DNA of 64,000 bases from Fidelibacterota bacterium (GTDB lineage Bacteria; Fidelibacterota; Marinisomatia; SCGC-AAA003-L08; TS1B11), in NCBI GenBank assembly GCA_004124875.1, contig SCKJ01000004.1, forward strand, positions 1 to 64,000, given 5' to 3'. The position numbers were made by a program, and so were the translations under genes. Below, in pieces: positions 19,562-27,819 of this stretch (positions within the stretch are counted from its first letter, which is position 1; the number at the start of each line of letters is the position of its first letter). The notes beneath the pieces were generated by a model. It was not told the DNA's origin, ran no database searches, and saw only the letters and a program-made list of their open reading frames with translations.

Positions 19562-21025
19562 ATGGGTCCTGTCGCAACCGGTTTTATCATTTACCTGCTG
19601 GTCATTTTCGCCGTCGGCATCAGCACGGCCCATCTCAACAAGACACTGCCCGATTTCCTGCTGGCCGGCCGCCGCCTGGGACCGTGGCTGGTGGCGTTTT
19701 CCGAGCGCGCTTCCGGCGAGAGCGGATGGATGCTCCTGGGCCTGACGGGACTCGCCTATCTCACGGGATTAGGCGACCCCTCGGGCGCCAAGTTGCAGCC
19801 GGCCTTCTGGACAGCCCTTGGCGGGGTAACGGGGATTGTCGCTGCGTGGTACCTGGTGGCCCAGAGGCTGCGGTCCGAGACCGAGCGGCTGGGAGCCCTC
19901 ACACTGCCCCGCTTCTTTGAACTGCGCTACAAGGGACACGATCCGGCCATCCGCCTCACCGCCACGGCCATTATTGCCTTCTGCTTCACCTTCTATATCG
20001 CTGCGCAGTTCGACGCGGTGGGCAAATCGCTGGAGCAGACTTTCGGCTGGAGCCATTTAACGGGCGTGTTCCTGGGAGCGGCCATCATTGTGTTTTACAC
20101 CATGATGGGTGGATTTTTCGCGGTTGTCTGGACCGATTTCATCCAGGGCTGGATCATGCTGCTTTCGCTGGTGCTGTTGCCTTTGGTAACCTTGGGACAC
20201 ATCGGCGGCTTCAGCGGCATGGCCGATAAAATAGGCGCCATCGATCCGCAACTGCTGACCCTCAGCGGCGGAAGGACCGGCTGGACCCTGCTGGCAGGCA
20301 TTCTGGGCGGGTTTGGCGTCGGTTTTGGATACGTGGGGCAACCGCACCTGCATATGCGCTACATGAGCATCCGGTCGCCGGACGACGTGCCTGTGGCCCG
20401 CAGCATTGCCATTGTGTGGGCCATCCTTTCCTACGGCGGCGCCGTGCTGATGGGTCTGGTGGCACTGGCCTATTTTGGGGCGGGACATTTTGACGATCCT
20501 GAAATGATGATGCCGGCCCTGGCCCTGGCCATTTTCCCTGCGTGGTTTGCCGGTATCCTGATCAGTGGCGCGCTGGCCGCCATGATGTCTACCGCCGACT
20601 CGCAGCTGCTCGTTACCACCTCTGCCGTGGCCGAGGATGTTTACCACCAGAGCTACAATCCCGATGCTGACCAAAAGCGATTGGTGCTCATATCCCGCCT
20701 GTCAACGCTGGTTATTGGCGCTCTGGCCATTGGGCTGTCGCAGATGCCGCGCTCCATTTTTGACAAGGTACTGTTCGCCTGGGGCGGACTGGGGGCCGCG
20801 TTCGGCCCGGCGCTGGTGCTGACGCTCTGGTGGCCCAAAACAACGCGCAACGGCGTCATGGCGGGCATGCTGGTTGGTTTCTTTACCGTCATAATCTGGG
20901 ACAATGCGCCTTGGGGGTCCCACCTATATTCCCTCGTGCCGGGCTTTATATTCGCGCTCCTGGCAGTGGTCGGCGTCAGCCTGATAGAGAGTAACCGTCG
21001 GGCAGGGTTGAGTCCAGTAGAGTGA
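19562..21025 (+). CDS. Sodium:solute symporter, PutP-like
   Basis: This is an SSS-family transporter with about 13 membrane segments and 487 aa. The motifs resemble sodium/proline symporters: DFLLAGRRLGPWLVAFSERASGESGWMLLG at the front, LTLPRFFELRYKG, GGFFAVVWTDFIQGWIML, and ALAAMMSTADSQLLVTTSAVAEDVY in helix 8, a sodium-site region. Proline as substrate is likely but not certain. ATG 19562 has a TTGGAG sequence at a suitable distance; GTG 19553 is the alternative. A P5C dehydrogenase gene lies far off at 55483 on the other strand, so a proline-use pathway could be split. Confidence 0.88.
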   Translation: MGPVATGFIIYLLVIFAVGISTAHLNKTLPDFLLAGRRLGPWLVAFSERASGESGWMLLGLTGLAYLTGLGDPSGAKLQPAFWTALGGVTGIVAAWYLVAQRLRSETERLGALTLPRFFELRYKGHDPAIRLTATAIIAFCFTFYIAAQFDAVGKSLEQTFGWSHLTGVFLGAAIIVFYTMMGGFFAVVWTDFIQGWIMLLSLVLLPLVTLGHIGGFSGMADKIGAIDPQLLTLSGGRTGWTLLAGILGGFGVGFGYVGQPHLHMRYMSIRSPDDVPVARSIAIVWAILSYGGAVLMGLVALAYFGAGHFDDPEMMMPALALAIFPAWFAGILISGALAAMMSTADSQLLVTTSAVAEDVYHQSYNPDADQKRLVLISRLSTLVIGALAIGLSQMPRSIFDKVLFAWGGLGAAFGPALVLTLWWPKTTRNGVMAGMLVGFFTVIIWDNAPWGSHLYSLVPGFIFALLAVVGVSLIESNRRAGLSPVE

Positions 21026-21993
21026 GCAGTTACAGCGATTTAATCAGGCAGGCCAAGGCCGGCGAGGTGCTGCCGGTCTACCTGCTGGCGGGCAGTGACC
21101 CGTTTCTGCAGGACCATTTCGTGCAGGAGGTGGCGGCACAGTTTCTTCCCGCTGATACGAGAAAAAAAGTGGTCAGCCTGGATGATGACCGGGCGGATGA
21201 TATTCTGGCCGATCTGAAAGCGTACTCCCTGTTTGGTGGCCGCCAGATGATCGTTATGCTGCAGGCGCAGAAAATATCCGGCACGGCCCGGGACGCACTT
21301 TTAGACTATGTGAAGTCTCCCAATCCTGATAAATGTCTGATGCTAATCATGGAAGACTACCAGCCGAAAAAGGGGCTGCAGAAGCAACTTGGCGGTGATG
21401 TTCCCCTGGTGGATACCCGCCCGCCGTTCCCCGACAAGCTCAAGGCGTGGGCCGTTTATTTCGCCAAGCAGCGCGGGCACACCATACAGCCCGACGCGCT
21501 GGAACACCTCCTCGCTGCGGTTGGGGACTCGGCCGGCCACGTGACCAGCGAGCTGAGCAAGCTCATCTCCAATCTCGAACCTGGGGAAGCGGTGACTTCC
21601 GCGATGGTCGATGAGTTGGTCAAGCAGGATATGGCCTTCCACCTGTGGCACCTACAGGAGGCCATGGCGCTACGGGACGGCCCCAAGGCCATCGGAATTA
21701 CGACAAATCTGCTGAATTATGGCGCCAGTGGAACCCAGATTGTAGCGGCGTTGACGACCCTGTTTACACAGCTGCTCTACCTGCAGACTTCCACCGCATC
21801 GGACGGCGTTTATACAGGCCTGAATAAGCCGGTTTCGTCCAAACTGCAGCGCATGGGCCGGTCTTACCGAGTGGCTGAAATGCCGGCCATCCTGAAGAAT
21901 TTACTCACGGCGGATTTGCTCCTGAAATCGACTCCCTCATCTGCCGCGTCAGTGCTGGTGCCCCTGGTCGTGAGCATCGCCGGAACAAAATAA
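21022..21993 (+). CDS. holA: DNA polymerase III subunit delta
   Basis: HolA is the clamp-loader delta subunit that opens the beta clamp. The 323-aa sequence has the family front (LPVYLLAGSDPFLQDHFVQEV), the mid-part SLFGGRQMIVML, the KKGLQKQLGGDVPLVDTRPPFPDKLKAW region and a helical C-terminal collar domain. The GTG start at 21022 overlaps the upstream TGA. The family is divergent, but length, front motif and frequent placement among housekeeping genes agree. Confidence 0.88.
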   Translation: MSSYSDLIRQAKAGEVLPVYLLAGSDPFLQDHFVQEVAAQFLPADTRKKVVSLDDDRADDILADLKAYSLFGGRQMIVMLQAQKISGTARDALLDYVKSPNPDKCLMLIMEDYQPKKGLQKQLGGDVPLVDTRPPFPDKLKAWAVYFAKQRGHTIQPDALEHLLAAVGDSAGHVTSELSKLISNLEPGEAVTSAMVDELVKQDMAFHLWHLQEAMALRDGPKAIGITTNLLNYGASGTQIVAALTTLFTQLLYLQTSTASDGVYTGLNKPVSSKLQRMGRSYRVAEMPAILKNLLTADLLLKSTPSSAASVLVPLVVSIAGTK

Positions 21994-22577
21994 TGGCTCT
22001 GCACGAGTATACCGATGAAGAGTTGATGGAGCGTTTCCAGGATGGCAATGAAAGCGCCTACCTGCTGATCGTGGAACGATTTAAAGATCGCCTGTTCAAC
22101 TTCATCTACAGGTTTGTGAATGACGCCGATAATGCCGAGGATCTGGTGCAGGACACATTGATCAAGGTCTACACCCACCGTCATTCCTATCGCGAAATCG
22201 CAAAGTTTTCAACTTGGGTCTATACCATCGCCGGAAACCTGGCCCGCACTGAGCTGCGCAAGCGCAAACGGAGGGCAACCTTCAGCATGAGCAGTCTCGG
22301 AATCGGTGAAAAAGATTATGAAATCCCCTCGGAAGATGAATCCCCTACGAAAGATCACGAGGAGGCCCAGACGGAGCAGAATGTCAGATATGCGCTGGGG
22401 AAACTGCCACTTCATTTCAGGACCGTAATAATTCTGCGAGATGTGCAGGAACTTTCATATGAGGAGATCAGTAAAATTATGAAAATCCCTTTGGGCACTG
22501 TGAAGTCCCGTGTCAACCGGGCGCGATTGAGGATGCAGGAAATATTGAAGAATCTGGATATCAAACATGGAGGTTAG
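21993..22577 (+). CDS. ECF RNA polymerase sigma factor (RpoE-like)
   Basis: The 194-aa product is an extracytoplasmic-function sigma factor. Region 2 is visible as FNFIYRFVNDADNAEDLVQDTLIKVYTH with the FSTWVYTIAGNLARTELRKRKRR DNA-melting part. Region 4 is visible as LPLHFRTVIILRDVQELSYEEISKIMKIPLGTVKSRVNRARLRM. The long charged linker between them is normal. Its ATG shares a base with the holA stop (TAATG). The putative anti-sigma factor follows 8 nt downstream, which supports a regulated envelope-stress pair. Target promoters are not known. Confidence 0.93.
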   Translation: MALHEYTDEELMERFQDGNESAYLLIVERFKDRLFNFIYRFVNDADNAEDLVQDTLIKVYTHRHSYREIAKFSTWVYTIAGNLARTELRKRKRRATFSMSSLGIGEKDYEIPSEDESPTKDHEEAQTEQNVRYALGKLPLHFRTVIILRDVQELSYEEISKIMKIPLGTVKSRVNRARLRMQEILKNLDIKHGG

Positions 22578-22585
22578 CCTACTGA

Positions 22586-23137
22586 ATGAATTGCTCTGAT
22601 TTGCGCAGCCGGATATCCGAGCTGCTTGACAAGGAAACATCATACACTGATTCACAAAAGTTTCACCTGCATCTGGAGACCTGTGGAGACTGTTCCGAGT
22701 TGTATGCCGGATTGGAGAAAACCAGAATAACTCTGGCCAGCGAACCATCCAAAAGCCTAAGCGCCGACTTTATGGCGAGACTTCAGGAGCGCATCCGCAT
22801 GGATCTGGCGAAAGGTCCTACGCTATGGCAGCAGTTGACCACCCCCAAAGTGGCCGGGCTGTCGCCGATGTCATTAAGCGGGCTGGTCGCGGCCACACTC
22901 AGCGCCATTATCATCGGCGTCTCCCTCTTTCAGTCTGAGGCTGCCCCCTTGGTGGCGCCACCTCAATCCGCCACGGGTCAACTGGTTCCCGGGGGGTCCG
23001 CGGCGCAACCGGCATCACCACTCAGCCGGCCTGTTGCCATACAGTCGGCGGTTCCAGATTCACTGAAACAGAAAAGCGATTCGACCCGGAGGGATTTCTC
23101 GCGCCAGATAAAGCTGGTAAACCGGGACCGGCCCTGA
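22586..23137 (+). CDS. Zinc-binding anti-sigma factor, single-pass membrane
   Basis: The 183-aa product has an N-terminal ZAS-type zinc domain with His29-x3-Cys33-x2-Cys36 (HLETCGDC), one membrane helix (about 90-110, GLVAATLSAIIIGVSLF) and a Ser/Pro/Gln-rich periplasmic tail. It should hold the adjacent ECF sigma factor at the membrane until an envelope signal or regulated proteolysis releases it. The SD AGGTT/GGAGG lies upstream of ATG 22586. The periplasmic tail has no recognised sensor domain. Confidence 0.87.
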   Translation: MNCSDLRSRISELLDKETSYTDSQKFHLHLETCGDCSELYAGLEKTRITLASEPSKSLSADFMARLQERIRMDLAKGPTLWQQLTTPKVAGLSPMSLSGLVAATLSAIIIGVSLFQSEAAPLVAPPQSATGQLVPGGSAAQPASPLSRPVAIQSAVPDSLKQKSDSTRRDFSRQIKLVNRDRP

Positions 23138-23299
23138 TTTCGCCGCTTCCCGCCTCATACCCAAATCTATACTTTATCTGTATTTGGTCCTAGCCCATAG
23201 GGTCTCTGCATTCTTAGATTTCCGTTTAATATAGACTGAGGTAGTTCCGTATTTATAACACAATCGAGTGCTATCCCAGGGCATATTGATACCCTTACT
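23138..23299. other. Intergenic region ahead of the diguanylate cyclase
   Basis: This 162-nt gap is AT-richer than its surroundings. It probably ends the sigma/anti-sigma transcript and starts that of the diguanylate cyclase. I could not assign a convincing terminator or promoter; TTAATATAG near 23227-23235 is the only -10-like string. Confidence 0.3.
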
Positions 23300-24784
23300 A
23301 TGGCAGTTAAAACCCATATCGTGCCGTCCCATGCCCTCAGGGATATCGTCTCGCTGCTGGCGGTGGTCCTGCCTGGCTGCGAGGCTGCCGTCTATCTCAA
23401 TGAGGGGGGCAACGGCGTGTTGCGCCTGAGTGATCACACCGCCCCCGATAACAGGTTCGCCGCTGCAGTGACTTGGGATAAACTCTCTTTCAACCTCAAA
23501 GGTAATGACAAAAAATTGCCTCACTCGCTGGTCCCGTCTGAGAAAGATGCCGGCCATTTTCTTACCAAGGCAGCGTTGAAAAAGGGCGTTTCGCTGATGG
23601 CGTCACCCATCCTTGCAGGAAAAGAGCTGCACGGGCTGCTGGTCGTGGCGTTTCCTTCAGCAGGGGCAAGTCCCAGTCCGTTGGCACGGCGGGAGATGCA
23701 GGTTGTGGCGCGCATCGTGCAACTCAATCTCGCCAGGGAAGAGAAAATTGGGAGCCTGCAAACCTATAACGATTTCCTGTCCGGCTTCATGGCGCGTGCG
23801 CGGCGGCTCGACATTACAACGCCCCAAAATAAAATACTTGAGATCATCGGTGAAAGTGCCCGCGAATCCATCAACTTCAATCTGCTGACCATATCCATGC
23901 GTGACCCGGCATCGGTCAAGACCCTGAATGTGGTGTGGACCAGAGGCAAGCAGGGAGCCATGAAAAAGGGCAGCGGCTTCGTTGCAAAGGGCGTATTGCA
24001 CGGTGAAGTTTACTTGCAGGCCCGGGCTCTGAGCAACGACAATATCGCCGATGGGAAGTATTCCGGGCGCTTCGTTCCCGGCGACGTGGAGCAGGCGAAG
24101 CTTCGATCATTTATAGGTGTGCCGGTAGTAGAGGCCGGAGTGGCACGGGGAACCATCGCTTTAGAAGGCGTCCGGGAGGGACAGTTCAGCGCCTTCGATT
24201 TGCAGTTACTGGGCGACATCAGCCGGATTTACGGCACGGCCCTGTGCTGGGCCTCTCGCTATCAGCAAATTCACGACCGGGCAACCATCGACGGCCTCAC
24301 GGAGCTGCTGAACAGCCACTCATTCCTGCAGCGCATATCCGAGGAGCTGGAGCGCGATGTCCGTTACGGCAATGAAATGACGATGCTGATGCTAGACATC
24401 GATAATTTCAAATTGGTGAACGATACCCATGGCCACCCCTATGGCGATTATGTCATCCGGCAGACGGCGCAATTGATTCGGCATAGCATTCGTGTAGCCG
24501 ATGTGGCTGGCCGCTTGGGGGGCGAGGAGTTTGGGGTGGTCATTATCAATTCGGACAGTAGCAAGAGCCGCAAAACCGCCGAGCGGATCAGACGGTCCAT
24601 TGCCGATTACAACTTTTCCAATCAGGGCATCGACAGCCGTATAACCATCAGTATCGGTATGTCGGAATACCCGGTGCACGGTAAAAATGTGAAAGAAATT
24701 GTTAAACGTGCCGATCAGGCCATGTACGTCGTGAAAAATAGCGGCGGCAACGGGGTCAAATCATTCGGCGAAATAAAAAAGTGA
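23300..24784 (+). CDS. Soluble GAF-GAF-GGDEF diguanylate cyclase
   Basis: The 494-aa cytoplasmic protein has two GAF-like sensor domains (about 10-150 and 170-325) followed by a GGDEF domain (about 335-490). The active-site loop reads GGEEF near residues 406-410. The inhibitory I-site Arg-x-x-Asp lies at the expected spacing before it (RVADVAGRLGGEEF). LMLDIDNFKLVNDTHGHPYGD holds the metal and substrate Asp residues. It should make c-di-GMP from two GTP with product feedback. There is no membrane segment or signal peptide, so the signal is a small cytoplasmic ligand. The ATG start is not preceded by a strong SD. Confidence 0.92.
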   Translation: MAVKTHIVPSHALRDIVSLLAVVLPGCEAAVYLNEGGNGVLRLSDHTAPDNRFAAAVTWDKLSFNLKGNDKKLPHSLVPSEKDAGHFLTKAALKKGVSLMASPILAGKELHGLLVVAFPSAGASPSPLARREMQVVARIVQLNLAREEKIGSLQTYNDFLSGFMARARRLDITTPQNKILEIIGESARESINFNLLTISMRDPASVKTLNVVWTRGKQGAMKKGSGFVAKGVLHGEVYLQARALSNDNIADGKYSGRFVPGDVEQAKLRSFIGVPVVEAGVARGTIALEGVREGQFSAFDLQLLGDISRIYGTALCWASRYQQIHDRATIDGLTELLNSHSFLQRISEELERDVRYGNEMTMLMLDIDNFKLVNDTHGHPYGDYVIRQTAQLIRHSIRVADVAGRLGGEEFGVVIINSDSSKSRKTAERIRRSIADYNFSNQGIDSRITISIGMSEYPVHGKNVKEIVKRADQAMYVVKNSGGNGVKSFGEIKK

Positions 24785-24791
24785 GGGAAAA

Positions 24792-24986
24792 ATGGCGAAA
24801 GGCATTAGATCATTTACAGACAAGTTGACTAAGAAGAGCGAGTCCCAAAAGAAAAGAATCCGGATTATCCGGGCCGTCAAGGACCCCGGCACCGGGGGCG
24901 TCCACTTTCTGGACAACATGGCCGATCTGCCCGCTGATGGAAACATTGGCGAACTACTGAAAAAACTGTCCAAGGAAGATGCTTAG
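24792..24986 (+). CDS. Small basic protein, 64 aa, unknown function
   Basis: No family is recognised. The gene starts 7 nt after the diguanylate cyclase with GAGGGAAAA at a good distance from ATG. The protein has a Lys/Arg-rich N-terminal half (KLTKKSESQKKRIRIIRAVKD), a central GTGGVHFLDN segment and a leucine-rich end (IGELLKKLSKEDA). Codon use looks like that of its neighbours. Co-transcription with the cyclase suggests a partner or small effector, but that is a guess. Confidence 0.6.
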   Translation: MAKGIRSFTDKLTKKSESQKKRIRIIRAVKDPGTGGVHFLDNMADLPADGNIGELLKKLSKEDA

Positions 24987-25004
24987 GCGGCGTGCCCCGC
25001 GATA

Positions 25005-26420
25005 CTAGTTCCCCTCGTTCATGGTCTGCTCGATTTCCTCGACGGTCCGCGGGATGTGGCGTGAGAGGTGCACATAGCCATCCTCAGTCGCCATATAGTC
25101 GTCTTCGATGCGCACGCCAATGCCCCGGTAGCGCGGCTCTACCGACTCATCATCTGCGGGAATATATATCCCCGGCTCGATGGTAAACACCGATCCCGGC
25201 TGGATGGTGGCGCCCGGTGGCCGCACGTCGTGCACATCCATGCCCAGCCAGTGCGACAGGCCGTGAATGAAATATTGGCCGTACCCTACCGAGTCAAGGT
25301 AGGTTTTGGCAACGGCGTGGAGCTCGCGGAGAGAGATTCCCGGCTTTACGGCCGCCATGGCCAGCTCCTGGGCCTGCAGCACGTGGTTGTAAATCTCCTC
25401 TTGAGCGTCGCTGAAATGTCCGCTGGCCGGGATGGTCCGGGTAATGTCGGCGGTGTACATCTGGTACTCCGCCCCGATGTCAATCAGTATCAGTTCGCCA
25501 TCGAGGATTTGCCTGTCGTTCCGTTGATAGTGCAGGATCAGGCTGTTGGGACCTGAAGCGACGATGGAAGGGAAACCGGGCCGCCGCGCGCCATTATCCT
25601 TATAAACATGCTCAATATCGGCCTGTAGCTGGTACTCGTAAATCCCGGCGGCGGCCCGTTTCATGGCAGCCACCTGGCTCTGTCCGGTAATGTCGATGGC
25701 GCGTTGCAGGAGCGCCAGCTCCTCATCGGATTTGATAAAACGCATCGGGTTGAGAATCTCACCGGCCCCCTTAAAGGACAATTTGCGGCCCATTCTGGCA
25801 GTTTTCTTGCGGAGCTTTTTAAGCCTCCCTAGGCCATTGCGAAGTCGCTCGAAGGGGTTACGCGGGCGAGCGCCATCGGGTGGGAGATAGGCCAGGGTTG
25901 CCTCTGCCAGCTCATGGAGCGGTGGGGTAGCGTTTGGCCACGAGAGGTTCAGGTAGACGGTGTCGGCCTGGTGGAAGATCGATTCAAGGGCTTGCGCGAA
26001 GGCGCGCACATTCAGGGCATGTTCAATCTGCAACAATTCGGGCGCCCGCTTTACGCCGATCCGGCGTCCCTCCCACACTTCGCGCTGCGGATCGCGTTCG
26101 CGCAGAAACAGGAACTCGGTGCCGGTGAGGGTCCGGTCATCCGCTTTTATGGTGATGGGATCAGAAGCAAGGACCAGGGCGGCCATCGGCTCATTCAATC
26201 CTGTGGCGTACCAAAAATCGGAATCGGGGCGAAAGACATAATCAACGTCGCCGTTGCGGTGTCGCACAGGATTGGTCAACAATATTATGCGGTCGCCAGG
26301 CTTCAATTGAGCCTTGATTTCGGTGCGCCGCCGGGAGAACTGTTCCGGCGATATCTGGCCCAAAGCCATAGAAGATAACAGCGCCAGAATGCCCAATATC
26401 TGTGGTTTGCGACCGCCCAT
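25005..26420 (-). CDS. pepP: Exported Xaa-Pro aminopeptidase (aminopeptidase P)
   Basis: This M24 metallopeptidase removes the N-terminal residue before proline. After a signal peptide (ILALLSSMALGQ) come the aminopeptidase P N-terminal domain and the pita-bread catalytic domain. The dinuclear metal ligands are visible: Asp in LILIDIGAEY and in TADITRTI, His in HGLSHWLGMDVHD, Glu in TIEPGIYIP and Glu in GIGVRIEDDY. The start at 26420 is fixed by an excellent GGAGGG just upstream of ATG and by the signal peptide; the open frame extends 49 codons further but without either. The product is 471 aa. Most bacterial PepP are cytoplasmic; an exported form suggests use of external peptides. Confidence 0.92.
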   Translation of the reverse strand: MGGRKPQILGILALLSSMALGQISPEQFSRRRTEIKAQLKPGDRIILLTNPVRHRNGDVDYVFRPDSDFWYATGLNEPMAALVLASDPITIKADDRTLTGTEFLFLRERDPQREVWEGRRIGVKRAPELLQIEHALNVRAFAQALESIFHQADTVYLNLSWPNATPPLHELAEATLAYLPPDGARPRNPFERLRNGLGRLKKLRKKTARMGRKLSFKGAGEILNPMRFIKSDEELALLQRAIDITGQSQVAAMKRAAAGIYEYQLQADIEHVYKDNGARRPGFPSIVASGPNSLILHYQRNDRQILDGELILIDIGAEYQMYTADITRTIPASGHFSDAQEEIYNHVLQAQELAMAAVKPGISLRELHAVAKTYLDSVGYGQYFIHGLSHWLGMDVHDVRPPGATIQPGSVFTIEPGIYIPADDESVEPRYRGIGVRIEDDYMATEDGYVHLSRHIPRTVEEIEQTMNEGN

Positions 26421-26621
26421 TTTTCCCTCCAGTCTGACTGTTTTATTCCGGATAACGAGAATGAATTTATCTGCGAATTGTGTCCCGGAGCACACGATTT
26501 TATGCCTGAGTACCCAAAATTGGACAGTAGCGGCCCAGCCGGCTACAGATGTAACTTTTTGATCCATGAATAGCGCCAGGCTAGAACTATGGTTGATTTA
26601 GGAGATTATAAGGCTACGAAG

Positions 26622-27803
26622 ATGTCCAATGCATATATGTTTACATCCGAGTCGGTGACGGAGGGCCATCCCGACAAAGTTTGCGATCAAATTTCCGACG
26701 CGATACTTGACGCCATTCTCGCCAAAGATCCCGAGGGGCGGGTGGCGTGCGAAACGCTGGCCACGACGGGCCTCATTTTGGTCTCGGGCGAAATCACCAC
26801 TTCGACCTACGTTGATATCCCCAGCATCGTCAGGAATACTTTGGCCGAGATAGGATATAATCGCGCCGCGTATGGGATCAGCGCCACCAAGGCAGCCGTT
26901 CTCACGACCATTGACGAGCAGAGCCCGGAAATTTCTCAGGGAGTCGACGAAAGCGCGGACCATGAGCAGGGCGCCGGGGATCAGGGGCTGATGTTCGGCT
27001 TTGCCTGCGACGAGACCCCGGAGCTGATGCCATTGCCCATCGTTTTGGCACACAAGTTGACCCGGCGGCTGGCCCAGCTGCGCAAATCCGGGGAGCTGCC
27101 CTGGTTGCGGCCTGATGGCAAGTCCCAGGTGACGATAGAGTATGACGGCCAGAAGCCGGTGGCGGTGCACAAAGTGGTGGTGGCCACGCAACATGACGAC
27201 ATGAGTGACACCTACCCCAGGGAAGAGGACGAGCATGCCTTCATATCGAAGGCCGTCATCGAGCGGGTGATCAAACCGGTGCTGGATGAGAACGGACTTG
27301 CCTACAACAACACGTTCATTGTCAACGGTACTGGCCGCTTCGTGTTTGGCGGTCCCCACGCCGACACCGGGCTTACCGGCAGAAAAATTATTGTCGACAC
27401 CTATGGAGGTTATGCCCGACACGGCGGCGGGGCGTTTTCTGGCAAGGATCCCTCCAAAGTCGATCGCTCCGCAGCCTACGTGGCCCGTTACATGGCCAAA
27501 AACGTGGTGGCCGCGGGTATGGCCAGGCGTTGCGAAGTGCAGCTGGCCTATTCCATCGGCGTAGCGCAGCCCATATCGCTCAGTGTTGATACCTTCGGGA
27601 CAGGCCGCCTTGAAGATGGCCGTCTGGCGGAGATCATCATGGAGGAGTTCCCGACCCGGCCCCATGAGATCATCCGCCACCTCGACCTTAAAAAGCCGAT
27701 CTACCAGGCGACAGCTGCCTACGGTCATTTTGGTCGCGAGGAGGAAGGCTTTTCGTGGGAAAAACGCGACAAGGTCGACGCGCTAAAGAAGTACCTGCCG
27801 TAA
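26622..27803 (+). CDS. metK: S-adenosylmethionine synthetase
   Basis: MetK joins ATP and methionine into S-adenosylmethionine. The signatures are complete: [48 protein letters not shown] and [24 protein letters not shown] 26622 gives 393 aa with the usual [19 protein letters not shown] start and AAGG eight bases upstream; an ATG at 26589 would add 11 atypical residues. The gene diverges from pepP across about 200 nt. I saw no SAM riboswitch there. Confidence 0.97.
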   Translation: MSNAYMFTSESVTEGHPDKVCDQISDAILDAILAKDPEGRVACETLATTGLILVSGEITTSTYVDIPSIVRNTLAEIGYNRAAYGISATKAAVLTTIDEQSPEISQGVDESADHEQGAGDQGLMFGFACDETPELMPLPIVLAHKLTRRLAQLRKSGELPWLRPDGKSQVTIEYDGQKPVAVHKVVVATQHDDMSDTYPREEDEHAFISKAVIERVIKPVLDENGLAYNNTFIVNGTGRFVFGGPHADTGLTGRKIIVDTYGGYARHGGGAFSGKDPSKVDRSAAYVARYMAKNVVAAGMARRCEVQLAYSIGVAQPISLSVDTFGTGRLEDGRLAEIIMEEFPTRPHEIIRHLDLKKPIYQATAAYGHFGREEEGFSWEKRDKVDALKKYLP

Positions 27804-27819
27804 CCAGGTAAAGGGACCC

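Noticed and set aside
26421-26621. Possible SAM riboswitch or S-box upstream of metK
   Set aside because: No S-box or other SAM-aptamer consensus seen in the intergenic region; only an AAGG ribosome-binding site is clear.
26598-27728. 376-codon open frame antisense to metK
   Set aside because: It is a mirror of metK codon bias, with no start context or family match.
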